Notes: generated from the letters alone by a model not told the origin. A stretch of DNA of 64,000 bases from Fluviibacter sp964498255 (GCA_964498255.1 CAZCGW010000001.1:62001-126000), one strand, 5' to 3'. Positions 42,275 to 52,227 are shown, counted from the stretch's first letter. Made by a program: numbers and translations.

Positions 42275-42991
42275 TTAACCCTTAACGGCTTGCGTCTGTG
42301 CGGCCACCAGTTGCTTGATGCCGGCATCGGCCAGATCAACCAGCGCATTCAATTCATTACGGCTGAATGGGGTGCCTTCAGCCGTGCCCTGAATTTCAAC
42401 GATGCCGCCGCTGCCCGTCATAATGACGTTCATATCGGTGTCGCAATTGGAGTCTTCGGCGTAATCCAGATCCAGTACCGGCTGGCCATCGAAAATACCT
42501 ACCGAAATAGCGGCGACATGTTCGCGTACCGGATTCGAAGGCAACACGCCTTCGGCAACCAGTTTGGCACACGCATCGTGTAAGGCGACCCAGGCACCGG
42601 TGATGGCGGCACAGCGGGTACCGCCATCAGCCTGAAGCACATCACAATCAAGGGTGATTTGGCGCTCACCCAGAGCGGCGAGATCGGTTACGGCACGTAG
42701 GCTGCGGCCGATCAGGCGTTGAATTTCCTGTGTGCGCCCGGTTTGTTTACCTTTGGCTGCTTCGCGGGCAGAACGGGTGTGGGTGGCACGTGGCAGCATG
42801 CCGTATTCGGCTGTTACCCAGCCCTGACCCTTGCCGCGCAAGAAGGGCGGCACTGAAGTTTCCACGCTGGCAGTACAAAGTACGCGGGTTTGCCCGACTT
42901 GAATAAGCACCGAGCCCTCGGCATGAGCGGTGTAGCCGCGTGTCAGAGAAAGCGGGCGTAATTCATCAGATTGTCGTTGGCTTGGGCGCAT
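42275..42991 (-). CDS. rph: Ribonuclease PH
   Basis: RNase PH trims tRNA 3' ends using phosphate. The 238-residue protein begins MRPSQRQSDELRPL and has EGSVLIQVGQTRVLCTASVE, GWVTAEYGMLPRATHTR, the phosphate-binding region GRTQEIQRLIGRSLR, and DCDVLQADGGTRCAAITGA. The length equals that of the E. coli wild type. It heads the minus-strand operon rph-rdgB-hemW and is divergent from yicC. Confidence 0.97.
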   Translation of the reverse strand: MRPSQRQSDELRPLSLTRGYTAHAEGSVLIQVGQTRVLCTASVETSVPPFLRGKGQGWVTAEYGMLPRATHTRSAREAAKGKQTGRTQEIQRLIGRSLRAVTDLAALGERQITLDCDVLQADGGTRCAAITGAWVALHDACAKLVAEGVLPSNPVREHVAAISVGIFDGQPVLDLDYAEDSNCDTDMNVIMTGSGGIVEIQGTAEGTPFSRNELNALVDLADAGIKQLVAAQTQAVKG

Positions 42992-43056
42992 GGCGGTTCC
43001 TATCGTTTAAACTCGTCGGCATTGTACGATTTTCCAACCGAAATCAGGATTTCCGC

Positions 43057-43920
43057 ATGATTGCCAGCATGACCGGCTTTGCCGCTATGACCCGCCCTAT
43101 TTCTGGTGGAACGCTGACTTTTGAGATCAAAAGCGTCAATTCGCGTTTTCTCGACCTGGTATTCCGCTTTCCCGACGAGTTGCGTGAGCTGGAAATGCCT
43201 CTACGTGAGTTGCTGGCCAAACAGCTGTCGCGTGGCAAAGTCGAGTGTCGGGCGGGTTGGTCTATTAATGCGGCCGAGATTAACGAAAAGCTCGATGCAG
43301 ATCGTTTGCAGACCTTGCAACGCCTGGCGATGCAAGTACAGGCGGTATTCACAGAGAGCCGTGGGTTAAGCACAGCCGATGTGCTGCGCTGGCCTGGTGT
43401 GGTGCAGACGGCCGCGCTTGATTGGTCGACATTGTTGCCGCAGTATCAAAGTATGGCGGCTGAAGCGATCCAGGGGCTGAAGGAAGCGCGTTTGCGCGAG
43501 GGTGGCCGTTTGGCATCGCTCATCCAGGAGCGTACGGCAGCGATGCGGTTGCTGGTGGCTAAGGCCGAACCGCTAATCCCGGCAGCACAGCAGGCATTTG
43601 CGGACAAAGCGCGCGCCAAGCTGATTGAAGTCATTGGCAGCGCCGAAGATGAGCGTATCCGCCAGGAGTTAACCCTGTATGCCGTGCGTACGGATGTGGC
43701 CGAAGAGCTCGGACGGCTGAAAGTGCACCTGGATGAAGTAGATCGGGTGGTGTCGTCTAATGGCCAAGCCGGTAAGCGCTTGGATTTCCTGATGCAGGAG
43801 CTGAACCGCGAAGCGAATACCCTTGGATCCAAATCGGTGAGTGCCGAGGTGTCGGGTATTGCCATGGAATTGAAGTTGCTGATCGAGCAGATCCGCGAAC
43901 AGGTGCAGAATATTGAGTAA
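43057..43920 (+). CDS. yicC: YicC-family endoribonuclease
   Basis: The start at ATG 43057 gives the conserved N-terminus MIASMTGFAAM and 287 residues; the upstream in-frame region belongs to the rph promoter side. Further family motifs are FEIKSVNSRFLDLVFRFPDEL, ELTLYAVRTDVAEELGRL, and GKRLDFLMQELNREANTLGSK near the C-terminus. YicC in E. coli is an endoribonuclease that promotes small RNA degradation. Its stop overlaps a gmk start candidate (TAATG), as in many betaproteobacteria. Confidence 0.94.
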   Translation: MIASMTGFAAMTRPISGGTLTFEIKSVNSRFLDLVFRFPDELRELEMPLRELLAKQLSRGKVECRAGWSINAAEINEKLDADRLQTLQRLAMQVQAVFTESRGLSTADVLRWPGVVQTAALDWSTLLPQYQSMAAEAIQGLKEARLREGGRLASLIQERTAAMRLLVAKAEPLIPAAQQAFADKARAKLIEVIGSAEDERIRQELTLYAVRTDVAEELGRLKVHLDEVDRVVSSNGQAGKRLDFLMQELNREANTLGSKSVSAEVSGIAMELKLLIEQIREQVQNIE

Positions 43921-44579
43921 TGCGAATTGTAGAGAACGTAATGACCCAGAAATCTAACACTGCCGGGCCTGGTAGCCTTTTCGTTATTGCAGCGCCTTCA
44001 GGTGCTGGAAAAACCACCCTAACCCGTATGGCACTGGCGCAGAACAAGCGGCTGGCGTTATCTGTTTCGACAACGACGCGTGCCCCGCGCCCCGGCGAGG
44101 AAGACGGGGTGCATTATCACTTTGTATCCGTGGAGACCTTTAGACAGATGCAGGCTGCCAGCGATTTTCTGGAATCGGCTGAGGTGCACGGTAACTTTTA
44201 TGGCACGAGTCGTCAGGGTATCGAGGCCTTGCTGGCTGCAGACCGTGATGTGATTCTGGAAATCGACTGGCAGGGTGCGCAACAGGTGCGTAAAGTCTAT
44301 CCGGAATCGGTCGGTGTATTCATTCTCCCTCCCTCTTTTGGTGTGCTTGAGACCCGTTTGCAGGGGCGGGGACAGGATTCGGCCGAGATCATTGCCCGGC
44401 GAGTGGCTAATGCCCGCGAGGAATTACAACATCTGAACGAGTTCCCCTACGTTATAATTAACGAAAATCTGGAAGAAGCGCTTGCCGAGTTGCTCGCCGT
44501 CTTTGCGGCGGCCCGGGTGAGACTGGACAACCAGTCACAACGGCATTCGGCACTGATTGCTTCGTACCTCTCTTGCTAA
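43920..44579 (+). CDS. gmk: Guanylate kinase
   Basis: Gmk converts GMP to GDP. The P-loop APSGAGKTT lies near residue 28, followed by VSTTTRAPRPGEEDGVHYHF (GMP binding) and DVILEIDWQGAQQV. From ATG 43920, which overlaps the yicC stop as TAATG, it has 219 residues. ATG 43941 would give 212, closer to the usual 205-210, so the start is uncertain. It is followed by rpoZ after 17 bases. Confidence 0.95.
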   Translation: MRIVENVMTQKSNTAGPGSLFVIAAPSGAGKTTLTRMALAQNKRLALSVSTTTRAPRPGEEDGVHYHFVSVETFRQMQAASDFLESAEVHGNFYGTSRQGIEALLAADRDVILEIDWQGAQQVRKVYPESVGVFILPPSFGVLETRLQGRGQDSAEIIARRVANAREELQHLNEFPYVIINENLEEALAELLAVFAAARVRLDNQSQRHSALIASYLSC

Positions 44580-44596
44580 ATTGAACGGAAAACACC

Positions 44597-44803
44597 ATGG
44601 CACGTATTACTGTCGAAGATTGCCTGAATCGCATCCCTAACCGCTTTCAAATGACGCTGGCCGCGACTTATCGCGCTCGCCAGCTGGCCAACGGTGCAAC
44701 GCCACATGTTGAAGCAGATCTGGATAAGCCAACGGTGATCGCGCTGCGTGAGATCGGTGAAGGTTTTGTGGGTACCGAAATTCTGACCCGCCCGCAGGCC
44801 TGA
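44597..44803 (+). CDS. rpoZ: RNA polymerase omega subunit
   Basis: The 68-residue omega subunit stabilises the beta' subunit and forms part of the ppGpp site 1. MARITVEDCLNRIPNRFQMT and YRARQLANGATP are diagnostic. It lies between gmk and spoT, the standard arrangement in beta- and gammaproteobacteria, so polymerase subunit and alarmone synthetase are co-expressed. Confidence 0.96.
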   Translation: MARITVEDCLNRIPNRFQMTLAATYRARQLANGATPHVEADLDKPTVIALREIGEGFVGTEILTRPQA

Positions 44804-44836
44804 GTGATGGCATAGGCAGAAATCGAGGGGCATACG

Positions 44837-47038
44837 ATGAATACGGAAGCCCGTGCTCCGGTTAGCCCCGAGATTTCGCCAGATCTACCGCCGGCCTTAG
44901 GGTCGGATGACCCGGCATACCGGGTATTTATTGATAGCCTGGATTATCTCTCCGCGGCCGATCTGGCACGCGTTGAGGAAGCGTTCGTCTTTAGCGAACA
45001 GTGCCATCGTGGACAGGCCCGCATTTCTGGTGAAGCCTACATCACCCACCCGCTAGCCGTTGCCGGGGCACTCGCTGATTGGAAAATGGATGCCGTGGCC
45101 ATTATGGCGGCATTGCTCCATGACACGATTGAAGATACCGGTGTCACTAAAGCGGAGCTGGCGCAGCGTTTCGGCAAACCTGTTGCGGAGTTGGTGGAAG
45201 GGTTGTCCAAGCTGGACCGCCTGGAGTTTGCCAGCCAGCACGAAGCGCAGGCCGAAAACTTCCGCAAAATGTTGCTCGCCATGGCGCGGGATATCCGGGT
45301 CATTCTGATCAAGCTGACCGACCGTTTGCACAATATGCAGACCTTGGGTTCGATGCGCGCCGATAAACGGCGGCGCATTGCCCGAGAAACACTAGAGATT
45401 TATGCGCCTATTGCCAACCGCCTAGGTTTGAATACGCTGTTCCGAGAGTTGCAGGATCTGGCATTTCAGAATATCTATCCGAATCGTTATGACGTGCTTG
45501 CACGTGCAGTGAAGTCGGTACGCGGCAATCGTAAAGAAATGGTGCAGCGGATTCTGACTAGTTTGTCAGACAAACTCGCTCAGTCTGGCGTGAAAGCCGA
45601 AGTCTTTGGTCGGCAGAAAACGTTGTATTCGATTTACCGGAAGATGATCGAAAAGCACCTGTCGTTTTCGCAGGTGCTCGATCTGTATGGTTTTCGTGTC
45701 GTTGTTGATGATGATTCGAGTTGCTACACCGCGCTAGGGGCGCTGCACGCACTTTATAAACCGCTGCCCGGCAAATTCAAGGATTACCTGGCTATTCCAA
45801 AAGTGAATGGCTACCAATCGCTGCACACCACGCTGATTGGCCCGTACGGTACCCCTATCGAAATACAGATTCGTACGCGGGATATGCACCGGCTTGCTCA
45901 GGAAGGCGTTGCATCACATTGGCTCTATAAAGAGTCGGGCAAGTTCTCGGACGATTTGCACGATAAGACTGCCAAGTGGCTTGAATCATTGGTTGAGATG
46001 CAATCAATGAGTGGTGACTCTAGTGAGTTTTATGAGCACGCCAAAGTCGATCTGTTTCCGGATGAAGTATTTGTATTCACACCGAACGGTAAGATCCTTA
46101 CGTTGTCGCGTGGTGCGACGGCGGTTGATTTTGCCTATGCCGTACACACGGACATCGGCAATCGCTGTGTTGCAGCGCGCATCAATCGCGAATTTGCACC
46201 ATTGCGTACTGAACTGCAAAACGGGGATCAGATCGAAATTGTAACGGCCGTAATCCCTAACCCGAATCCAGCGTGGTTGAAGTTTGTAAAGTCCGGGCGT
46301 ACGCGCAGCAAGATCCGCCATTTCTTACGATCAGCGCATCACGAATCATCGGCGGCTTTAGGCAAACGCATGTTGTCGAGCGAGCTTGCTCGGTACGGAC
46401 AACGTCTGCAGGACGTGCCGGTTGCGGGCTGGGGGCGTGTGCTTGAGCGCTCTGGCTCAGAAGCTGAGGGCAATGTGCTGAGCGAAATTGGCACGGGCCA
46501 GCGACCGGCAGCTGATGTGGCCGTGGCGCTGCTTGGCCTAGATCCGAAGCAGGCGCTGCCAACAACTAATAGCGCACCAGTTCTGATCAATGGATCGGAA
46601 GGCGTCGCGGTTCACTTGTCGACTTGTTGTCAGCCGATCCCTGGGGACCCGATTGTTGGTTCTCTGGATGCCAGCCGAGGTTTGGTCGTTCACACCCACG
46701 ATTGTTTGCGGATTCGTCGACATCTTGGTCAGGATGCGCAGAAGTGGGTGGATGTAGAGTGGGCGCCGGAGATTAATAGCCAGTTTGATGTGCGTATTCG
46801 GGTTGAGATCCGCAATCAGCGCGGTGTGTTGGCCAAGATCTCTAGTGCCATCGCCGAAGCAGATTCGAACATCATGCATATCAGCATGGATGATGCGGGC
46901 GGCATGTACACCACGCTGTTCTTTACGTTGCAGGTTCGGGATCGAAAGCATCTGGCACATGTGATGCGCGGCGTGCGACATATTCCGGAAGTCTCGAGAA
47001 TTTCACGGATTCGGGATAGCGAAGAGCGCGCTGTATGA
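44837..47038 (+). CDS. spoT: Bifunctional (p)ppGpp synthetase/hydrolase
   Basis: This enzyme makes and degrades ppGpp. The 733-residue protein has an HD hydrolase domain (about 45-200; YITHPLAVAGAL and LLHDTIEDT). The synthetase domain follows (LYSIYRKM, DLYGFRVVVDD, KVNGYQSLHT), then TGS (about 405-465) and a C-terminal ACT domain. The PGKFKDY motif is the basic [R/K]xKD form of bifunctional Rel/SpoT enzymes, not the acidic ExDD form of RelA. Both activities should therefore be present. It overlaps dadA by four bases (ATGA), an unusual coupling. Confidence 0.95.
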   Translation: MNTEARAPVSPEISPDLPPALGSDDPAYRVFIDSLDYLSAADLARVEEAFVFSEQCHRGQARISGEAYITHPLAVAGALADWKMDAVAIMAALLHDTIEDTGVTKAELAQRFGKPVAELVEGLSKLDRLEFASQHEAQAENFRKMLLAMARDIRVILIKLTDRLHNMQTLGSMRADKRRRIARETLEIYAPIANRLGLNTLFRELQDLAFQNIYPNRYDVLARAVKSVRGNRKEMVQRILTSLSDKLAQSGVKAEVFGRQKTLYSIYRKMIEKHLSFSQVLDLYGFRVVVDDDSSCYTALGALHALYKPLPGKFKDYLAIPKVNGYQSLHTTLIGPYGTPIEIQIRTRDMHRLAQEGVASHWLYKESGKFSDDLHDKTAKWLESLVEMQSMSGDSSEFYEHAKVDLFPDEVFVFTPNGKILTLSRGATAVDFAYAVHTDIGNRCVAARINREFAPLRTELQNGDQIEIVTAVIPNPNPAWLKFVKSGRTRSKIRHFLRSAHHESSAALGKRMLSSELARYGQRLQDVPVAGWGRVLERSGSEAEGNVLSEIGTGQRPAADVAVALLGLDPKQALPTTNSAPVLINGSEGVAVHLSTCCQPIPGDPIVGSLDASRGLVVHTHDCLRIRRHLGQDAQKWVDVEWAPEINSQFDVRIRVEIRNQRGVLAKISSAIAEADSNIMHISMDDAGGMYTTLFFTLQVRDRKHLAHVMRGVRHIPEVSRISRIRDSEERAV

Positions 47039-48285
47039 AAGTCATCGTGATTGGTGCCGGCGTTGTTGGCACAGCGTCGGCATGGTATCTCGCAGCGGCC
47101 GGACATGAAGTCACGGTGATTGATCGGCAACCGGGCGCCGGCCAGGAAACCAGCTTTGCCAATGGTGGACAGATCTCCGTGTCACACGCAGAGCCTTGGG
47201 CAAACCCACAGGCCATTGGAAAGATCTTGCGCTGGATGGGCAAGGAGGATGCGCCCCTACTGTTTCGTTGGCGGCTTGATCCGGAATTATTTCGCTGGGG
47301 GTTGCGGTTCCTAAGTGAGTGCACGGCATCGCGAACGCGTGCCAATATTCGCGCAATTGTTAGCCTGGCAAGTTACAGCCGAGATTGCTTGCAGCAGCTC
47401 CGTTCCGACACCGGCATCGAGTACGATCAGTTGTCGCGCGGCATTCTGCATTTCTACACCGACGAAAAAGAATATAAAGCAGCGGCTATGGCTGCCGATA
47501 TGATGCGCGATTATGGATTAGATCGGCGTCCGGTATCGGCTGCAGAGTGTGTGAATATCGAGCCTGCGCTGCAGGATGCGCGCGCGACGATCGTCGGTGG
47601 GCATTACACACCTTCTGACGAGTCCGGCGATGCGCATAAATTCACACGCAATCTTGCCGAGCTTGCTAAGGCTCAGGGCGTCCGGTTTTTAACGGGCACG
47701 CCTGTGGTGCGATTGCGTGGTAGTGGCGCCAAGATTGAATCTGTGGAACTGTACAACGGTGAAAAACTGCAAGCAGATGCTTATGTGATTGCCTGTGGCA
47801 GTTTCAGTAACACACTGTTATCGCCCTTGGGTCTGAGCTTGCCGATTTACCCTGCTAAAGGCTATTCGGCGACGTTTGCGCTTGAAGAGGGTGAGAGCTT
47901 TGCACCAACGGTCAGCTTGACCGACGATGGCCGCAAGATTGTGTTCTCGCGTCTTGGCAATCGACTGCGTGTGGCCGGAACAGCAGAAATGAATGGTTAC
48001 GGCATGGGTTTGAATCCGGTGCGCTGTGCCGCGATCGCAGAACGGACCCGGGAGATTTTTCCTCATTTGCGCACGCTGGGCGAGCCAGAGTACTGGACAG
48101 GTTTACGCCCGGCAACGCCTTCTAATGTGCCTTTTATTGGGCGTGCAAAACCATCGAATCTCTATTTGAATACAGGGCATGGCACCCTGGGTTGGACGAT
48201 GGCCTGCGGATCCGGGAAGGCGTTGGCCGACATGATGTCTGGACATCGTGCAGAAACGGATTTCCCGTTCCAATATCGATACTGA
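47035..48285 (+). CDS. dadA: D-amino acid dehydrogenase small subunit
   Basis: DadA is a membrane-associated FAD enzyme that oxidises D-amino acids, chiefly D-alanine, to keto acids and feeds electrons to the respiratory chain. The 416-residue protein begins MKVIVIGAGVVGTASAWYLA with the dinucleotide fold, then TSFANGGQISVSHAEPWANP, the specific DadA block. GLRPATPSNVPFIG and GHGTLGWTMACGSGK close the C-terminus. The start overlaps the spoT stop. No alanine racemase (dadX) is adjacent. Confidence 0.93.
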   Translation: MKVIVIGAGVVGTASAWYLAAAGHEVTVIDRQPGAGQETSFANGGQISVSHAEPWANPQAIGKILRWMGKEDAPLLFRWRLDPELFRWGLRFLSECTASRTRANIRAIVSLASYSRDCLQQLRSDTGIEYDQLSRGILHFYTDEKEYKAAAMAADMMRDYGLDRRPVSAAECVNIEPALQDARATIVGGHYTPSDESGDAHKFTRNLAELAKAQGVRFLTGTPVVRLRGSGAKIESVELYNGEKLQADAYVIACGSFSNTLLSPLGLSLPIYPAKGYSATFALEEGESFAPTVSLTDDGRKIVFSRLGNRLRVAGTAEMNGYGMGLNPVRCAAIAERTREIFPHLRTLGEPEYWTGLRPATPSNVPFIGRAKPSNLYLNTGHGTLGWTMACGSGKALADMMSGHRAETDFPFQYRY

Positions 48286-48295
48286 GGACGCGGTT

Positions 48296-49129
48296 GTGCC
48301 AGATACGGCGATCACCTGGTTCGATACCCATGTGCACTGGGATGCAGCAGAGTTTGATTTAGATCGCGAAGCTGCGCTTGATCGGGCTTATGCTGCAGGC
48401 GTTCGTTATTGCTTGAATCCTTCGGTGACTGTGAGCGGCATCGAGAAGGTGCAGCAGCTGGTTGTGCTGTCAGAGAGCCGCCCTTTCTGGCCGTGCATCC
48501 TACCGGCTTACGGTATCCATCCACTTTATGTGGATCGGTGCCAACCGGATGATATTCAGACATTAGAGGCGCAGTTGCGCATGCAGCGCCCAATTGCCAT
48601 CGGTGAAATCGGGCTAGACGCCTACATCGGTGCGCCTGATTTTGAAAAGCAAAGACTGATTTTTGAGGACCAACTGGTCCTGTCAGTTGAGCATCGATTA
48701 CCCGTCGTGCTGCATGTGCGACACGCGGTTGAAGCAGTCATACAATCGATTAAGCGCGTGCAAGCTAAAGGGCAAAAGATTCCCGGAGGGATTGCGCATG
48801 CCTTTAACGGTAGTCACGTTCAGGCAAAGCAGTTAATTGATATGGGATTTCTATTGGGCTTCGGCGGTAGTTGTACTTATGAGGGCTCAACACATATCAG
48901 GTTGCTGGCTGAGCAGCTCCCTCTGAGTGCGCTGGTGCTGGAAACCGATGCGCCCGATATGGCGCCTGCATGGAACCGAGGGCGGCGTAATGAGTCTAGC
49001 CAGTTGCCGCGTATTGCAGAAACGTTGGCTGTGCTGAGAAAAATTTCATTGGTAGCATTGTCCGAACAGACTACGGCCAACGCGCTGCGTGTATTGGGGT
49101 TGCCCGAAAATGGTGCGGCCGCACGATAA
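48296..49129 (+). CDS. TatD-family metal-dependent hydrolase
   Basis: I place the start at the GTG at 48296, eight bases after GAGG, giving 277 residues; an earlier GTG at 48248 would overlap dadA by 38 bases. The TIM-barrel motifs are FDTHVHWD (metal ligands), GIHPLYV, IGEIGLDAY, VVLHVRHA, AHAFNGS and LETDAPDM. TatD proteins are DNases or deoxyribonucleases/phosphatases. Because it deviates from canonical TatD (AYGIHP, GIAHAFNGS), the exact subgroup is uncertain. Confidence 0.88.
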   Translation: MPDTAITWFDTHVHWDAAEFDLDREAALDRAYAAGVRYCLNPSVTVSGIEKVQQLVVLSESRPFWPCILPAYGIHPLYVDRCQPDDIQTLEAQLRMQRPIAIGEIGLDAYIGAPDFEKQRLIFEDQLVLSVEHRLPVVLHVRHAVEAVIQSIKRVQAKGQKIPGGIAHAFNGSHVQAKQLIDMGFLLGFGGSCTYEGSTHIRLLAEQLPLSALVLETDAPDMAPAWNRGRRNESSQLPRIAETLAVLRKISLVALSEQTTANALRVLGLPENGAAAR

Positions 49130-49298
49130 AACTATTCCGAGAAATACTTGGTAATCCATTGTCTGAGCAGGCTTTTTTGGGTCACTATGAAATTGTGAGC
49201 GCAAGGAATTGGTGCGTTTCTGAAGAGTTATTTAGTCGGGAAATGGCTTGCAGTAAGGCCTTGCGGGATGGGCCGCATTAAAAAATTCACGTAAAGAC

Positions 49299-49329
49299 TT
49301 GCAAAACCATTGGGGAATCAGGGCATAAT
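49299..49329 (+). promoter_or_regulatory. Possible promoter of the HU gene
   Basis: TTGCAA (49299-49304) and CATAAT (49324-49329) lie 19 bases apart, a little wide, upstream of the HU gene in a 269-base gap. GATCAA/TTGATC (49340-49345, 49357-49362) forms an inverted repeat within the leader. The remainder of the gap (49130-49298) shows no gene. Confidence 0.4.
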
Positions 49330-49398
49330 GATCCCACGAGATCAATCGACGACTGGTTGATCCTATCGATTTTGTACAAACTATCGGGAGACACCCAC

Positions 49399-49680
49399 AT
49401 GAATAAAGCTGAACTGATTGAAGTAATCGCTAAAGAAGCCAAGCTGAGCAAAGCTGCTGCACAAGCTGCTCTGGATGCTACTGTTGCGGCCGTTGTTAAG
49501 GCTGTAACCAAGGGTGACTCGGTAAGCTTGGTTGGTTTTGGTTCGTTCTCGAGCGGCAAGCGCGCTGCCCGTACTGGCCGTAACCCACAGACTGGCGAAA
49601 CCATCAAGATTGCTGCTGCCAAGACCGTTAAGTTTTCAGCTGGTAAGGCATTCAAGGATTCCGTGAACAAGCGTAAGTAA
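49399..49680 (+). CDS. hupB: DNA-binding protein HU
   Basis: HU bends and compacts DNA as a dimer. The start at ATG 49399 with a GGGAGA site gives 93 residues beginning MNKAELIEVIAKEAKLSKAA; an upstream in-frame ATG would only add unrelated residues. LVGFGSFSSGKRAARTGRNP is the beta-arm with the intercalating proline. Length and motifs fit HU rather than IHF. A strong terminator ends the transcript, indicating a monocistronic, highly expressed gene. Confidence 0.96.
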   Translation: MNKAELIEVIAKEAKLSKAAAQAALDATVAAVVKAVTKGDSVSLVGFGSFSSGKRAARTGRNPQTGETIKIAAAKTVKFSAGKAFKDSVNKRK

Positions 49681-49699
49681 TTGCGTTTCGTTTCATGAG

Positions 49700-49727
49700 A
49701 ACGGCCCGCTTCGGCGGGCCGTTTTTT
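49700..49727 (+). terminator. Intrinsic terminator after HU
   Basis: AACGGCCCGC and GCGGGCCGTT form a perfect 10-base stem capped by a TTCG tetraloop, with a T6 run from 49722. Confidence 0.93.
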
Positions 49728-49862
49728 ATTGCGCTGCACTTTGCGTTTCGTCAAACAAAAGAGGAAAATCCCCCTTTGACTTTGCGCCTGCATTCAGGGC
49801 AAAGCCCCCCAATTCAATCCATCCGGAGAGACCGCTCTTGCCGGGTGATGCTGGAGTAGTTT

Positions 49863-52145
49863 ATGGAAAAGGATCTGCGCGCCGCAGCACTGGAGTATCA
49901 CCGCTATCCCACCCACGGGAAGATTTCGGTAACGCCAACAAAGGGACTGACGAATCAGCGCGACTTGGCTTTAGCTTATTCGCCAGGCGTTGCCTTTGCG
50001 TGTGAAGAGATCGAAGCAAATCCGGATGAAGCCGATACGCTCACGTCGCGCGGCAACCTGGTCGGTGTGGTTACCAACGGCACTGCAGTGCTGGGTTTGG
50101 GTAATATCGGCCCATTGGCATCGAAGCCGGTGATGGAAGGCAAAGGTTGCCTATTCAAGAAATTTGCTGGTATCGATGTCTTTGATATCGAGTTGGCTGA
50201 GAATGATCCCGATAAACTAATCGACATGATCGCCGCGCTGGAGCCAACGCTCGGTGGTGTCAACCTCGAAGACATCAAAGCACCGGAGTGCTTCTATATC
50301 GAGCGTGAACTCAAGAAGCGCATGAAGATCCCGGTCTTCCATGATGATCAGCATGGCACTGCAATTATTTCGGCATCAGCCCTGATTAATGGCCTCAAGG
50401 TTGTCAAAAAAGATATCGCCAAGGTGCGCGTGGTAGTTTCCGGCGCAGGTGCCGCCGCGATTGCCTGCCTGGATTTGTGGTGTGGAATCGGCGTGAAGCG
50501 CGAGCACATCACCGTGTGCGACTCCAAGGGTGTCATTTATGTTGGCCGTGAAGAAAACATGGAGCCGACGAAAGCCAAATATGCGCAGCAAACAGAAGCG
50601 CGCACGCTGAAAGATGCGCTGGTCGGTGCAGACGTTTTCCTGGGTTTGTCAGCTGCGGGTGCACTCAAGGCAGAATGGCTGCCGCCGATGAATGACAACC
50701 CGCTGATTTTTGCTTTGGCGAATCCAACGCCAGAAATCATGCCGGAAGAAGCACGCAAGGTGCGCCCTGATGCCATCATTGCAACCGGTCGTTCGGATTA
50801 CCCGAATCAGGTGAACAATGTCTTGTGCTTCCCGTTCATCTTCCGTGGAGCGCTCGATGTGGGTGCGACGACTATTACGGAAGAGATGAAGCTGGCTTGT
50901 GTTTATGCAATTGCCGAACTGGCCGAAGTAGAAGTGTCTGATGAAGTGGCCATGGCCTACGCCGGTCACGATCTGCAATTCGGGCCGGAATACCTGATTC
51001 CGAAACCATTCGACCCCCGTCTGATTACACGTATTGCACCAGCCGTTGCCAAGGCAGCGGTGACTTCGGGCGTTGCACGTCGCCCGATTGCTGACATGGA
51101 TGCATACATCGAGCGATTGAAGGAGTTCGTCTATCACACCGGTATCGGCATGCGGGCTGTGTTCGTGGCCTGTAAAGAAGGAGCACGTCAGCGCATTATT
51201 TTTGCCGAAGGTGAAGATGAGCGCGTGTTGCGCGCCACCCAGATTATTCTGGAAGAACAGTTGGCCACACCAATTCTGATTGGTCGCCCGGGTGTTGTAG
51301 AGAAGCGCCTGGAGCGTGCCGGTTTGCGCATCCGTCCTGGTGTCGACTTCGAACTGGTGAACCCGGAGAATGATCCGCGTTACCGCGATTGCTGGACGGC
51401 CTATCACAAGCTCATGGCCCGCCGTGGCGTAACGCCTGCCGTAGCTAAGTCAGCTATGCGCCGTGACACAACCCTGATGGGTGCCATGCTGATGAAGTTG
51501 GGCCACGCTGATGGCATGATTTGTGGTGTCCTAGGTCAATACGCGGATCACCTCAGCGTTGTGAATGATGTGATTGGTAAGCGCAGTGGTGTGGGCGTAT
51601 TCGCCGCGATGAATTACCTGATGCTGCCAGGCCGTTCGCTGTTTATTGCCGATACGCACGTGAATGAAAATCCGAATGCCGAACAGATAGCCGAAATTGC
51701 CATGCTGGCCGCTGATGAAGTGAAGCGTTTTGGTGTGCATCCGAAAGTTGCACTGCTATCGCATTCGAACTTTGGTTCTTCGTCATCGGAATCGGCGCTA
51801 AAGATGAGCCGCGCTGCCGCGCTGCTGCCAGCACTATCTTCAGGCGAAATGGATGTGGATGGGGAAATGCATGGCGATGCCGCATTGTCGGAAGAAATCC
51901 GTCTTAATGCCTACCCGGATTCGGCGCTCAAGGGCGAAGCGAACGTCCTGGTGATGCCGAATATTGATGCGGCGAATATCTCGTACAACCTGATCAAGAT
52001 GATTGGTGGTTCAGGTGTAACGATTGGCCCGATTCTGCTGGGTGCTGCGCATCCCGTACATATTCTCACTTCGTCGTCTACGGTACGCCGCGTCGTTAAT
52101 ATGACGGCCATGGCGGTGCTGGATGCATTGAAGATTAAACGCTAA
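49863..52145 (+). CDS. maeB: NADP-dependent malic enzyme with phosphotransacetylase-like domain
   Basis: MaeB decarboxylates malate to pyruvate with NADP. The 760-residue protein has an N-terminal malic-enzyme half with LAYSPGVAFACEEI and NLVGVVTNGTAVLGLGNIGP. Next come FHDDQHGTAI and a Rossmann region VVVSGAGAAAIAC. From about residue 430 a phosphotransacetylase-like half follows (RQRIIFAEGEDERVL, HSNFGSSSSESALKM), which in MaeB is regulatory and binds acetyl-CoA. A GGAG site precedes the ATG. The gene stands alone. Confidence 0.95.
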   Translation: MEKDLRAAALEYHRYPTHGKISVTPTKGLTNQRDLALAYSPGVAFACEEIEANPDEADTLTSRGNLVGVVTNGTAVLGLGNIGPLASKPVMEGKGCLFKKFAGIDVFDIELAENDPDKLIDMIAALEPTLGGVNLEDIKAPECFYIERELKKRMKIPVFHDDQHGTAIISASALINGLKVVKKDIAKVRVVVSGAGAAAIACLDLWCGIGVKREHITVCDSKGVIYVGREENMEPTKAKYAQQTEARTLKDALVGADVFLGLSAAGALKAEWLPPMNDNPLIFALANPTPEIMPEEARKVRPDAIIATGRSDYPNQVNNVLCFPFIFRGALDVGATTITEEMKLACVYAIAELAEVEVSDEVAMAYAGHDLQFGPEYLIPKPFDPRLITRIAPAVAKAAVTSGVARRPIADMDAYIERLKEFVYHTGIGMRAVFVACKEGARQRIIFAEGEDERVLRATQIILEEQLATPILIGRPGVVEKRLERAGLRIRPGVDFELVNPENDPRYRDCWTAYHKLMARRGVTPAVAKSAMRRDTTLMGAMLMKLGHADGMICGVLGQYADHLSVVNDVIGKRSGVGVFAAMNYLMLPGRSLFIADTHVNENPNAEQIAEIAMLAADEVKRFGVHPKVALLSHSNFGSSSSESALKMSRAAALLPALSSGEMDVDGEMHGDAALSEEIRLNAYPDSALKGEANVLVMPNIDAANISYNLIKMIGGSGVTIGPILLGAAHPVHILTSSSTVRRVVNMTAMAVLDALKIKR

Positions 52146-52227
52146 CTTGCCGATAATCGTTAAAGAGAATAGAGTATTTCGACAATTCGCAGCGATGCGA
52201 ATACCCGCATAACCCAAGGAGATGTGT

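Noticed and set aside
48864..48876. GGCGGTAGTTGTA resembling an ops element for RfaH
   Set aside because: It lies inside the TatD coding sequence, matches only the first eight bases, and has no operon start nearby.
50649..51407. 252-residue open frame on the minus strand
   Set aside because: It is fully antisense to maeB, has no family motif or ribosome binding site, and maeB is intact and conserved.
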